Positions 26,967 to 35,997 of a stretch of DNA of 64,000 nt are shown piece after piece. The stretch is from contig JAFGQR010000041.1 in NCBI GenBank assembly GCA_016935555.1, positions 47,084 to 111,083 on the forward strand, given 5' to 3'. The position numbers and the translations under genes are program-made. Under the pieces are notes generated by a model that worked only from the letters and a program-made list of their open reading frames with translations, was not told where the DNA came from and ran no database searches. The stretch comes from Verrucomicrobiota bacterium. GTDB taxonomy: Bacteria; Verrucomicrobiota; Verrucomicrobiia; Limisphaerales; JAFGQR01. Every line of letters begins with the position of its first letter. The stretch's first letter is position 1.

Positions 26967-27404
26967 TTATTGGGGGGCGTCTGAGGGGTGCAGGACGATG
27001 CGGCTGAACAGGCCGTTGGTGGTGTAGGTGACGCGGGTGTCGTGTTTCACGTAGAGTTTCTGACTCTCGTAGCCGCGTTTCCAGACGAAGAGGCTGGTCC
27101 ACGGGCCGAGGCCGGGGCGGACCATCAGTCGCTTGGCGGCTCGTTCGCTGAGCGAGATGGGGTAGGCAACGCCGCGTTGCGGAAGGAGGACGCGCCCGGC
27201 GGCGTCGGTCGTGGTTTGCTCGACGAAGTTGGTGGCGTTGCGGCCAAAGTTGTAGCCCCATTCCTGCACAACGGCGCACCCGGGCAGGGGCTGGCCCTGC
27301 TCGGACACGACGACCACCTCCCATGGCAGGCAGCAGCGGAATTCGGCGGCGCAAGCCAGCAGGCTGCTGAACGCAAAAACGAAAAGGCATAATGCAGTTT
27401 TCAT
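26967..27404 (-). CDS. Small secreted protein with carboxypeptidase-regulatory-like fold
   Basis: A 145-residue protein with a signal peptide (MKTALCLFVFAFSSLLACAA). The mature part looks like a transthyretin/Cna-B type beta sandwich: VVVVSEQGQPLPGCAVVQEW then TTTDAAGRVLLPQR, the usual V-x-D-x-x-G-x-P-L-x-G and T-D-x-x-G-x-V pattern. Three cysteines fall within the first 25 mature residues (CCLPW and GCAVV), which could form a disulfide. It starts 16 bases after the proA stop and is probably co-transcribed with it, though a functional link to proline synthesis is not expected. Specific function unknown; upstream in-frame codons were rejected because they overlap proA. Confidence 0.75.
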   Translation of the reverse strand: MKTALCLFVFAFSSLLACAAEFRCCLPWEVVVVSEQGQPLPGCAVVQEWGYNFGRNATNFVEQTTTDAAGRVLLPQRGVAYPISLSERAAKRLMVRPGLGPWTSLFVWKRGYESQKLYVKHDTRVTYTTNGLFSRIVLHPSDAPQ

Positions 27405-27420
27405 AAATCCAGGGTTGCGC

Positions 27421-28707
27421 CTAGGCGCGCACTTGCCCGTCGCCGAGGCCGATCCATTTGTAGCTGGTGAGTTCCTCCAGGCCCATGGGTCCTCGCACAC
27501 CCACCTTGTCCGTGCTGATGCCGATTTCGGCCCCCATGCCGAACTGGCCGCCGTCGGTAAAGCGCGTCGAGGCATTCCAATAGACCGCCGCCGAATCCAC
27601 GTCTTGAAGGAACGTGCGGGCGGTGTCGGGGTTGGCGGTGACGATGGCGTCCGAGTGGGCGGACCCGTAGTGCGCGATGTGCTGGGCGGCCTGTTGCACA
27701 TCGTCCACCACGCGGACATTCAGGATGTAATCGTTATGCTCGGTAAAAAAGTCGGCGTCTGTGGCGTCCTTGACGCGGCAGGGCGGGGCGGCAGCATCCG
27801 CGCGAAGAATGGCGGCGGCAGCGGAATCCGCGCGGAGTTCGACGTGATGTGGGGCCAGCAGGCGGGCGATTCGGGGGAGGAACTGCGGGGCGATGGGACG
27901 GTCCACCAGCAGGGTTTCCATGGCGTTGCAGACGCCGGGCCGCTGGCATTTCGCGTTAAGGACGATGCGCTCGGCCATCTCGGGGTCGGCGTTGCGATCG
28001 ACAAACACATGGCAGACGCCCTTGTAATGTTTGATCACAGGCACCTTGGAGCATTGGGCGACGGCGCGAATCAGCCCCTCGCCGCCGCGCGGCATGCACA
28101 GATCGATGTAAGCGGTCAGGGCCAGCAACTCCGGAATGGCCTGGCGGTCAGCGGTCGGCACCACTTGAATCGCGTGTGGGGGGAAGGCCGGCAGGGCCTC
28201 GCCGGCAGCCTCGACCATGAGCTGCGCAATGAGCCGGTTCGAATGCAGCGCCTCCTTGCCGCCGCGCAGAATGGTGGCGTTGCCCGATTTGAAACACAGC
28301 CCCGCGGCGTCCGCAGTGACGTTCGGACGCGACTCGTAAATGATCACGATCACGCCGATGGGCGTCGACACTTTCCGAAGGCGCAAGCCGTTGGGCCGGG
28401 TTCGTTCCTCGAGAACCCGGCCGACGGGGTCGGGCAGCGCGGCGACCTCGCGCAAGCCCCGGGCCATGCCGGCGATCCGTGTCTCGTCGAGCTTCAGCCG
28501 GTCCAGCATCGCGGCCGACAAACCCATCTCGGCGCCCGTCTCGAGGTCGCGGGCATTGGCCGATTTGAGGGCGCCCGCCTGACGCTCCAACGCGGCGGCC
28601 ATGGCGCCCAGCGCGGTGTTCTTCTCCGCAGGGGTCAGCCGCGCCAGCGTGCGGCACGCCTCTTTGGCCTGCCGGGCGAGCTGGGTCATCTGTTCCGTCA
28701 ACGACAT
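27421..28707 (-). CDS. proA: Glutamate-5-semialdehyde dehydrogenase (gamma-glutamyl phosphate reductase)
   Basis: A 428-residue NADPH-dependent enzyme that reduces gamma-glutamyl phosphate in proline biosynthesis. Visible motifs are RLRKVSTPIGVIVIIYESRP, NVTADAAGLCFKSGNATILR then GGKEALHSN, VIKHYKGVCHVFVDRNADPE, NAKCQRPGVCNAMETLLVDR with the catalytic cysteine, and the C-terminal STRFTDGGQFGMGAEIGIST followed by GLEELTSYKWIGLGDGQVR. Length and motif order are normal. The start at 28707 (MSLTEQMTQLARQAKEACR) is preferred; an ATG at 28737 would add ten unconserved residues. The kinase partner proB is not in the window. Confidence 0.96.
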   Translation of the reverse strand: MSLTEQMTQLARQAKEACRTLARLTPAEKNTALGAMAAALERQAGALKSANARDLETGAEMGLSAAMLDRLKLDETRIAGMARGLREVAALPDPVGRVLEERTRPNGLRLRKVSTPIGVIVIIYESRPNVTADAAGLCFKSGNATILRGGKEALHSNRLIAQLMVEAAGEALPAFPPHAIQVVPTADRQAIPELLALTAYIDLCMPRGGEGLIRAVAQCSKVPVIKHYKGVCHVFVDRNADPEMAERIVLNAKCQRPGVCNAMETLLVDRPIAPQFLPRIARLLAPHHVELRADSAAAAILRADAAAPPCRVKDATDADFFTEHNDYILNVRVVDDVQQAAQHIAHYGSAHSDAIVTANPDTARTFLQDVDSAAVYWNASTRFTDGGQFGMGAEIGISTDKVGVRGPMGLEELTSYKWIGLGDGQVRA

Positions 28708-29030
28708 CCGCCCCCAGTAAAGCGCAAGCGGAGGCATTGACAAAGGCAAATCTGCCCCGATGCCAAGTCCCCAGTGCCCGGCGCCGAAGGGTGACTCTTC
28801 AGGTCGGGAACCGCGAATCGACGCGAATCGACGCGAATCCAGACATGCGCGCGACTTCACGGAGCCTGCCACTCGCGCTGATTCGCGCGGGTAACCTGAA
28901 CCGTTGCGCCGAATGTCGATTCCGATGAGGGGCGTGAGGCGGGGCGCTCATCACGGTCTGAATGCCGTGGGCGCGGGTGTGAAAAATGCGGATTGATATG
29001 GGCGGAAAAGTGTGTAAAGTCATTGCGTTC
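28708..29030. other. Divergent intergenic region between proA and the first giant gene
   Basis: No gene accepted. It includes three tandem copies of a decamer at 28812-28840 (separate entry) and a partly complementary block CTGATTCGCGCG near 28877-28888. It must carry promoters for both directions, but no convincing hexamers were found. If the giant gene starts at its first ATG (28986) the gap is 278 bases. Confidence 0.5.
28812..28840 (+). repeat. Tandem decamer repeat
   Basis: The decamer CGCGAATCGA occurs twice in perfect tandem, followed by a third copy truncated to CGCGAATCC. A GATTCGCGCG block about 40 bases downstream is complementary to it, so the array could fold into a hairpin or be bound by a regulator. 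Too short and irregular for a CRISPR array. Confidence 0.55.
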
Positions 29031-32000
29031 ATGCACCGCCACAAGTTGTTTGCAGTTCTGGGTTGTGCCGTCTTGACTCTGGGGGTTTTTGCCGCCCGTT
29101 CAGCGGTTGCAGACAAGGTCGTGATCAACGAAATCCACTACAATCCGGACGTCAAGACGGAGCGCGTGGAGTTCATTGAGTTGTACAACGCGGGCACGAC
29201 CCCGGTCAACCTCGAGGGCTGGTCTTTTTCAGACGGACTCCGCTACGTGTTTCCGTCGGCGACGTTGTCTCCGGACGGTTACGTGGTGGTGGCGCAGGAT
29301 CCGGCGGCGTTGGCGGCGAAGTACGACGGGGTGTCGGCGCTGGGCCCGTTCAATGCCGACCGGTCCTCGGAGCTTTCCAAGTATGGCGAGCGCCTCACGC
29401 TGCGGAACGCCGCGGGGCAGGTGGTGGACGAGGTGGACTACCAGCTGGGCTTTCCTTGGCCGACGGTGGGAGACGCGCCGGGGTATTCGATCGAACTGAT
29501 CCACCCGGCGTTGGACAACGACCTCGGCGGCAGCTGGCGGGCCTCGGTGGCGGGAGGAACACCGCCGCAATCGCACGTCCTGATCGCGAGCGGCTCGACC
29601 TGGCGATATTTCAAGGGCAGAACCGAAGCGTCGACGCCGACCACCGCATGGCGGCAGGCCGGCTTTGACGACGGCGCGTGGCTCTCGGGCCAGGGCCCGG
29701 TCGGCTATGGGCAGTCGGGGTTTGTCAACACCGAGTTGTCCGACATGGACAACAATTACATCTCGGTCTTTTTCCGGAAGACCTTTGTGGTGACCAACCC
29801 CGCGGTGGTGGGGACGCTCCTGTTGGAGGTGAGCTACGACGACGGGGTGAAGGTGTGGATCAACGGGGTCAACGTGGCCAATGGGAACCTCCCGACGACC
29901 GAGGTGGCCTACAACGCGACGGCAAACTCCGCGCTGGAAGTGCTGACCTATGTCCCGTTCCCCCTGAACACCCCGGCAAGCTTCCTCGTGCCGGGCACCA
30001 ACATCCTCGCCATCCAGGCCCACAACGCCAGCCTCGGCGATAGCAGCGATTTCTGGATGGACACGAGGCTCACCGCCGAGATCGGCCCCTCGACACGCGG
30101 CCCCACGCCGGGCCGCATCAACTCGGTCCATGCCGCAAACGCGCCGCCCCAGATCCGGCAGGTCGACCACAACCCCCAACAGCCGCGCTCGGGCGACACG
30201 GTGCGGATCACGGCGAAGGTGACCGATCCGGACGGCGTGGGCAGTGTGACGCTTCAGTATCAACTGGTGGATCCGGGCGCCTACATCGAGCTGACGGACC
30301 CGGCTTACACGGCCACGTGGGTGACGGTGCCCATGAACGACGCCGGGCAGGCGGGCGACGAGGCGGCGGGCGACGACGTTTACACGGCCACCCTGCCGGC
30401 GGCGCTGCAGACCCACCGGCGACTGGTGCGCTACCGGATCACAGCCGCCGACGCCCTCGGCGCGTCCGTCCGGGTGCCGTATGCGGACGATCCGCAGCCA
30501 AACTTTGCGTATTTCGCGTATGACGGGGTGCCGGCCTGGAGCGGCGCGATCCAGCCGGGGGCGGCCCCGCCGCGGGGGACGGTGTTCACGGTGGGCTCGA
30601 ACGTGATGAACCGGCTGCCGGTGTATCATTTGATTTCCCGCAAGGACGCGGTCGAGTATTGCACGGGCTGGCGCCTGGCCGGCACCACCGGCAGCTCCGT
30701 GAGCAACCGCTACACCGGCGACATCTACCACTGGCAGGGCACCCTCGTCTACGACGGCCACGTCTACGACCACATCCACTACCGCGCCCGGGGCGGCGTG
30801 TGGCGCTACTCGATGGTGAAAAACATGTGGAAGTTCGACTTGAACCGCGGACACGATTTCGAGGCGCGGGACAACTGGGGGCGGCAGTTTGCCGCGGCGT
30901 GGACCAAGCTGAACCTGGGCGCCAACATCCAGCAGGGCGACTCGAAACACCGCGGCGAACAAGGCATGTTCGAGTCCGTCGGATTCCGCCTCTTCCAAAT
31001 GGCCGGAGTCCCGGCGTCGCACACGGCCTTCGTGCAGTTCCGGATCATCGACGAGGCCGCCGAAACCGACCCGGCCACGCAGTATGAGGGCGATTTCTGG
31101 GGGTTGTATCTGGCGACCGAACAGATGAACGGCCGGTTCCTCGAGGAGCGCGGGTTGCCGGACAGCAATTTCTACAAGATGGAAGGCGGCACGGGCGAAC
31201 TGAACAACCTGGGACCTTATGGGCCCACCGACAAATCGGATTTGAACTACGTGCTCAACCACTACACCGGCGCCTCCGACGCCTGGTGGCAAACCTGCTG
31301 GGACCTGCCGGACTATTACAGTTACCAGGCGATCGTCCAGGCAATCCACCACTACGACATCAACGCCAACAAGAATTTCTTCTATTACACCAACACCGCC
31401 ACCCGGAAGTGGGAAGTCCACCCCTGGGACCTCGACCTCAGCTGGGCCCACAACATGTACAACAGCACCTGGGGCGGCAACAACGCCCTGGCCACCCGCA
31501 TCCTCAATGTCGCCGTCGCCGCCGGCACCGGCTCCCAGGCCGGCACCTCCAACATCAAACTCACCGGCACCCGCCCCGCCTTCGACCTCGAGTTCCGCAA
31601 CCGGATTCGCGAGCTGCGGGATTTGCTGTTCAACACGGACCAGGCGTGGGCGCTGATCGACGAATACGCGTCGGTGGTGCTCGAACCCGGCAACGCGCCG
31701 GGGATCATCGACGCCGACCGTTGCCAGTGGGATTACAACCCCAAGATGATCAGCAGCACCTACACGCCCAACCTCAACAAGGCGGGCCAGGGACTCTACT
31801 ACCAGTTCCCGAACGAAGCCGTCGAACTCAACGCCCAGATGCCCGCCGCCGCGCGCTACTCCTTTCTGGCCACCGTGCAGCACATGCACAACTACGTCAG
31901 CAACCGCAGCGAACACCTCGATGAACTCGCCACCGACTCGCTGATCCCCAGCCCGCCCGCCGTCACCTATACTGGCCCCGCCAACTACCCCATCACCCGC

Positions 32001-35000
32001 CTCACCTTCCGCTCCTCAAATTTCAGCGGACCCGGCCAGTTCGCGGCGCTCAAGTGGCGTCTGGGCGAGGTCACCGACACGAACAGCCCGGCCTGCGATC
32101 CTGCCGAACCCAGGCAATACGAGGTCGACACCGTGTGGGACACCACCAACACCGTCTTCGTGCCCGACGTGTCCATCCCGCCGGGCGCACTCCGGGTGGG
32201 GCGCACCTACCGGGTCCGGGCGCAGATGGTCGACACGACCGGCCGGACCAGCCATTGGTCGCCCCCGGTCCAGTTCCGGTGCGGCGAGTCGGAATACACG
32301 GCCGACCTGCTGAACAACCTTCGAATCACGGAAATCATGTATCATCCGCCCCCCGGCGGCTGCGAATACATCGAGCTGCGCAACATCAGCCCCACGGTCA
32401 CCCTCGACCTGGCGGGCGTCCGGTTCACCGAGGGGATCGACTTCACATTCCCGCCGGGGGCGATCCTGCCGCCGGGTGCGTATGTGGTGGTGGCGCAGAC
32501 AGCCGACCTGGCGGCGTTTCGCGCCTATTACGGGATCAACCCGAGCGTGCTGGTGGTCGGCCCCTTCGCCGGTGGCAGCCTCAACAACGGCGGCGAACAG
32601 CTCACCGTGAGCACTTCGGCCGGAGGCACCGACATCGTGTCGTTCGACTATCGCGACAGCCGGGGCTGGCCGGTGGCAGCCGACGGGGCGGGCCATTCGC
32701 TGGTGCTGGTCGACGGCGCCGAAGACCTGCAACGGTCGACCACCGGCGATTCCGGCACGGGCGAATACGGCGGCAACTGGCGGCCCAGCTCGCGTCTCCG
32801 GGGGTCCCCGGGCCAGGCCGACACGCCTCTCGCAGCGTCGATCCTGCTCAACGAGATCGCCACGCACACCGATTACAACGACCCGCTCCATCCCGAATAC
32901 GATTCGAACGACTGGATCGAGCTTTACAACACCACGGACGCCGACGTCACCCTCGACCCCGGCTGGTATCTGAGCGACGACGCCGCCCTCCTGACGAAAT
33001 GGGCGATCCCCGCCGGCACGGTGATTCCCGGGCGCGGCTGGGTGAGTGTCGACGAGGTCACGGGCTTCCATGCGCCGATCACCAACGGCTTCGGCCTCGA
33101 CAAGGCCGGCGAGGCGCTCTTCCTGTCGCACCTGACGGGCACCGCCGAGGATCGTGTGGTGGATGCGGTGGGCTTCAAAGGCCAGGAAAACGATTGGTCC
33201 TTCGGACGGTTTCCTGACGGCGGCGCGTGGTGGCATGCGCTGCATCCACGCACGCGCGACGCAGCCAATGCCGTCCCCACGGCCCGCGTGATCATCACCG
33301 AAATCCTGTACCATCCCCCGCCGGTCGGAGGCACCAACGACAACAACCTCGACGAGTTCGTCGAAATCCACAATCCCACCGCGGCGCCCGTGCCCTTGTT
33401 CAACACCAACGGCGTCTGGCGGCTGGATGGGTTGGGCGGCGACGGCAATTTCCTGTTCCCCAGCAACCTGATCCTGCCGCCGGGCGGTTTCATGCTGGTG
33501 GTGAATTTTCCCACCAACGACACCGCCCAACTCGCCGCGTTCCGAGCCCAATACGGTCTGACCGATCCCGGCCTTGTCCTGCTGGGCGAATACAGCGGGC
33601 GGCTGCCGAACAACAGCGGCCGGGTGGCGCTGGAGATGCCGCAGGCGCCGGACGTGGTGGGCGAGCCGGTGTCGTGGGTGATCGTGGACGAGGTGGTTTA
33701 CGCGGATCTGCCGCCGTGGCCATGCGACACGGATGGCACCGGCCACTCGCTCCAGCGCGTCGATGCCGCCGCGCACGGCAGCGACCCGTTCAACTGGACC
33801 GGCCAGGCGCCGTCCCCCGCCGCCCCCAGGCCCTATGAGCCGCCGGGGTTGCCGGACATCCTCGTGCAGCCGGCGGACCGGGTGGCGGCGACCAACGGCG
33901 CGGTGCAGTTCAGCGTGGGCGTCTGCGGCACGCCGCCCTTTGCCTATCAGTGGAACTTCAACGGCCAGCCCCTGCCCGGCCAGACCAACGCCACCCTGTT
34001 CCTGACGGGGTTGCACCTCGAGGACGCAGGTCTTTATTCCGTGCGGGTCGCCAACGCCGCCGGCGCGATCGAAAGCCGCCAGGCCACGCTGATCGTCCAA
34101 TTGCCGCCTGTCATCCTCACCGACCCGCAGCCGTTCACCGTGGTGCGCGACCAGGACGCCATGTTCACCGTGGAGGCGGGCGGCACGGAGCCGCTGTGTT
34201 ACCAGTGGCTGCGCGACGGGGTGAGCCTGACCGGGCCCGGGGCGACGAACCGGACGCTCGTGTTGACGGGGGTGCAGACGTCACAGGCGGGCGAGTATAG
34301 CGTGAACGTCTACAACACCGCCGGGTCGGTCATCAGCGGGCGCGCGTTGCTGACGGTGCTGATTCCGGCCACCATCACCAATCCGCCCCAGGGCGGCACC
34401 GTGTATGCCGGCAGCAACTACACGTTCAGCGTGGGCGCGACGGGCACGGGAACACTGCTGTATCAATGGCGCCACTATGGCACCAACATCCCCCATGCCA
34501 CCAACGCCACCCTCGTCCTGACGAATGTCCAACTGCCCGACGCCGGCCCCTACACCGTCTGGATCGCCGATGCCATCGGGCCGACCCTCAGCGATCCCGT
34601 CGACCTGTTCGTCAAGGCCAGACCCGCCATCACCGAGCCGCTGGTGCTCACCCCTTCCACCGTGCCCGAGGGCCGGAGCTTCACGGCGAGCATATCAGCC
34701 ACCGGCACTTGGCCGATGGGCTTCCGGTTCCGGTCGCCGAAGAATTCCTATTTCGCCGTGTTGGTGTTGCATTCGAACACGGCGGTCTTGGCGGTGGACA
34801 ATGTCAGCTCGAACCTGCACCACGGCTTGTGGGATGTGGGCATCACGAACGTGGCGGGCAGCGTGCTGAGCGCCAAAACGCAGCTCACCGTGGTGCCGTC
34901 CGCACCGTTTTTTGTGATGGAGCCGACCAACCGGCTGGCGGAGGCGGGCGTCGCGGTGGAGTTTGTCGGCGAGGCGCGGGGCACGCAGCCGATCGTCTAC

Positions 35001-35819
35001 CAGTGGTATCGCGACGGCACGAACGCGCTGGCCGATGCCACCAATGCGGTTCTGGCGTTGGCCGGTGCCCAGGCGACCGATCAAGGGGATTACACGCTGG
35101 TCGCCGCAAACAGCGTCGGGATGAGCACCAGCGCCGTCGCCACCCTCACGATCCTGGCGGCGCCTCACATCCTCGAGCAGCCGGCGCACCGGGCGGCCAC
35201 GGCGGGAGACAACGTGGCCTTGGCCGTGTCGGCCGTCGGCGCGGCGCCCCTGGGCTACCAGTGGCTGTTCAACGGCAACAACCTGCCCGGCGCCACCAAT
35301 GCCACCCTGTGGCTGCTGGCCATCCAAACGGCCGATGCCGGCGAATACCGCGTGCTCGTCACCAACCAGTTCGGATTCGAACTGAGCGCCGCCGCCACCG
35401 TCACCGTCACCAACGCCGATTTCGACACCGACGGACTCCCGTTTGCCTGGGAGACGGCTTACGGATTGAGCGACAACGATCCGACGGACGCGGCGCTGGA
35501 CCTGGATCGGGACGGCATGTCGAACTGGGCGGAATACACGGCCGGCACCAACCCCACCAACGCGCTCAGTTTCCTGGGCATCCGCCGCATCTGGGTGGGG
35601 CCGGACACCGCGGAAGTGCATTTGAGTTTCCTGGCCAGCTCGAACCGGAGCTACAGCGTGCTGAGCCGTGACACGCTCGATCCCGGCGCATGGATCGTGG
35701 TCGGCACCGTGCCGTCGGCCCCGGAAGAGCGCAGTGTGGAGCTGACGCACCATGGGCCGGGCGCGTCGCAACCGCGGTTTTATCGGTTGGTGACGCCGCA
35801 GCAGGATGAGTCCCCTTGA
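29031..35819 (+). CDS. Giant secreted protein: LTD, CotH kinase, Ig repeats
   Basis: About 2262 residues, with a signal peptide (MHRHKLFAVLGCAVLTLGVF, then AARSAVA). Order by residue: lamin-tail domain LTD1 (about 29-150; VVINEIHYNP); a galactose-binding-like sandwich (about 183-350; FDDGAWLSGQGPVGYG); an Fn3-like domain; CotH kinase-like domain (about 523-966) with GDFWGLYLATEQMNGRFLEE, FYKMEGGTGELNNLGP, HHYDINANKNFFYY and VHPWDLDLSWAH; LTD2-4 (about 1092, 1269 and 1419 onward; ITEIMYHPPP, LLNEIATHTD, ITEILYHPPP); six Ig-like repeats (about 1608-2126) with YQWxxxGxxLxGATN and DAGxYxVxVxN signatures; an Asp-rich calcium motif (DFDTDGLPFAWETAYGLSDN); and the shared C-terminal module ending RFYRLVTPQ. 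CotH-type domains phosphorylate secreted proteins; the remaining modules suggest surface adhesion. Alternative start at 28986. Confidence 0.85.
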   Translation: MHRHKLFAVLGCAVLTLGVFAARSAVADKVVINEIHYNPDVKTERVEFIELYNAGTTPVNLEGWSFSDGLRYVFPSATLSPDGYVVVAQDPAALAAKYDGVSALGPFNADRSSELSKYGERLTLRNAAGQVVDEVDYQLGFPWPTVGDAPGYSIELIHPALDNDLGGSWRASVAGGTPPQSHVLIASGSTWRYFKGRTEASTPTTAWRQAGFDDGAWLSGQGPVGYGQSGFVNTELSDMDNNYISVFFRKTFVVTNPAVVGTLLLEVSYDDGVKVWINGVNVANGNLPTTEVAYNATANSALEVLTYVPFPLNTPASFLVPGTNILAIQAHNASLGDSSDFWMDTRLTAEIGPSTRGPTPGRINSVHAANAPPQIRQVDHNPQQPRSGDTVRITAKVTDPDGVGSVTLQYQLVDPGAYIELTDPAYTATWVTVPMNDAGQAGDEAAGDDVYTATLPAALQTHRRLVRYRITAADALGASVRVPYADDPQPNFAYFAYDGVPAWSGAIQPGAAPPRGTVFTVGSNVMNRLPVYHLISRKDAVEYCTGWRLAGTTGSSVSNRYTGDIYHWQGTLVYDGHVYDHIHYRARGGVWRYSMVKNMWKFDLNRGHDFEARDNWGRQFAAAWTKLNLGANIQQGDSKHRGEQGMFESVGFRLFQMAGVPASHTAFVQFRIIDEAAETDPATQYEGDFWGLYLATEQMNGRFLEERGLPDSNFYKMEGGTGELNNLGPYGPTDKSDLNYVLNHYTGASDAWWQTCWDLPDYYSYQAIVQAIHHYDINANKNFFYYTNTATRKWEVHPWDLDLSWAHNMYNSTWGGNNALATRILNVAVAAGTGSQAGTSNIKLTGTRPAFDLEFRNRIRELRDLLFNTDQAWALIDEYASVVLEPGNAPGIIDADRCQWDYNPKMISSTYTPNLNKAGQGLYYQFPNEAVELNAQMPAAARYSFLATVQHMHNYVSNRSEHLDELATDSLIPSPPAVTYTGPANYPITRLTFRSSNFSGPGQFAALKWRLGEVTDTNSPACDPAEPRQYEVDTVWDTTNTVFVPDVSIPPGALRVGRTYRVRAQMVDTTGRTSHWSPPVQFRCGESEYTADLLNNLRITEIMYHPPPGGCEYIELRNISPTVTLDLAGVRFTEGIDFTFPPGAILPPGAYVVVAQTADLAAFRAYYGINPSVLVVGPFAGGSLNNGGEQLTVSTSAGGTDIVSFDYRDSRGWPVAADGAGHSLVLVDGAEDLQRSTTGDSGTGEYGGNWRPSSRLRGSPGQADTPLAASILLNEIATHTDYNDPLHPEYDSNDWIELYNTTDADVTLDPGWYLSDDAALLTKWAIPAGTVIPGRGWVSVDEVTGFHAPITNGFGLDKAGEALFLSHLTGTAEDRVVDAVGFKGQENDWSFGRFPDGGAWWHALHPRTRDAANAVPTARVIITEILYHPPPVGGTNDNNLDEFVEIHNPTAAPVPLFNTNGVWRLDGLGGDGNFLFPSNLILPPGGFMLVVNFPTNDTAQLAAFRAQYGLTDPGLVLLGEYSGRLPNNSGRVALEMPQAPDVVGEPVSWVIVDEVVYADLPPWPCDTDGTGHSLQRVDAAAHGSDPFNWTGQAPSPAAPRPYEPPGLPDILVQPADRVAATNGAVQFSVGVCGTPPFAYQWNFNGQPLPGQTNATLFLTGLHLEDAGLYSVRVANAAGAIESRQATLIVQLPPVILTDPQPFTVVRDQDAMFTVEAGGTEPLCYQWLRDGVSLTGPGATNRTLVLTGVQTSQAGEYSVNVYNTAGSVISGRALLTVLIPATITNPPQGGTVYAGSNYTFSVGATGTGTLLYQWRHYGTNIPHATNATLVLTNVQLPDAGPYTVWIADAIGPTLSDPVDLFVKARPAITEPLVLTPSTVPEGRSFTASISATGTWPMGFRFRSPKNSYFAVLVLHSNTAVLAVDNVSSNLHHGLWDVGITNVAGSVLSAKTQLTVVPSAPFFVMEPTNRLAEAGVAVEFVGEARGTQPIVYQWYRDGTNALADATNAVLALAGAQATDQGDYTLVAANSVGMSTSAVATLTILAAPHILEQPAHRAATAGDNVALAVSAVGAAPLGYQWLFNGNNLPGATNATLWLLAIQTADAGEYRVLVTNQFGFELSAAATVTVTNADFDTDGLPFAWETAYGLSDNDPTDAALDLDRDGMSNWAEYTAGTNPTNALSFLGIRRIWVGPDTAEVHLSFLASSNRSYSVLSRDTLDPGAWIVVGTVPSAPEERSVELTHHGPGASQPRFYRLVTPQQDESP

Positions 35820-35997
35820 CACGACACGACACGGTGCGGCGCGGTCGCGTGGCGTTCGTCTGGGCGATTTTGCCGGGAGTGTTTGGGCGCGTTTTTTCGA
35901 CTGTCTATTGGTGATCTGTCGTTTACAATGGCTCGTGTGAATGGTGAATGAGCCGTGGCGTTGCCGAGCGCCACGGAATGGAGTCCCCCGTATTTGT
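35820..35997. other. Gap between the two giant genes
   Basis: 178 bases. Directly after the first stop is a short ACACG-type tandem. A TACAAT hexamer at 35924-35929 resembles a -10 element, but no well-placed -35 was found, so a separate promoter for the second giant gene is only a possibility. Confidence 0.3.

Noticed and set aside
28812..28840. Tandem decamers as a possible CRISPR remnant
   Set aside because: Units are 10 bases with no spacers, and no cas genes are nearby.
35924..35929. TACAAT as a promoter -10 for the second giant gene
   Set aside because: No -35-like hexamer at 16-18 bases upstream; kept only as a remark in the gap entry.
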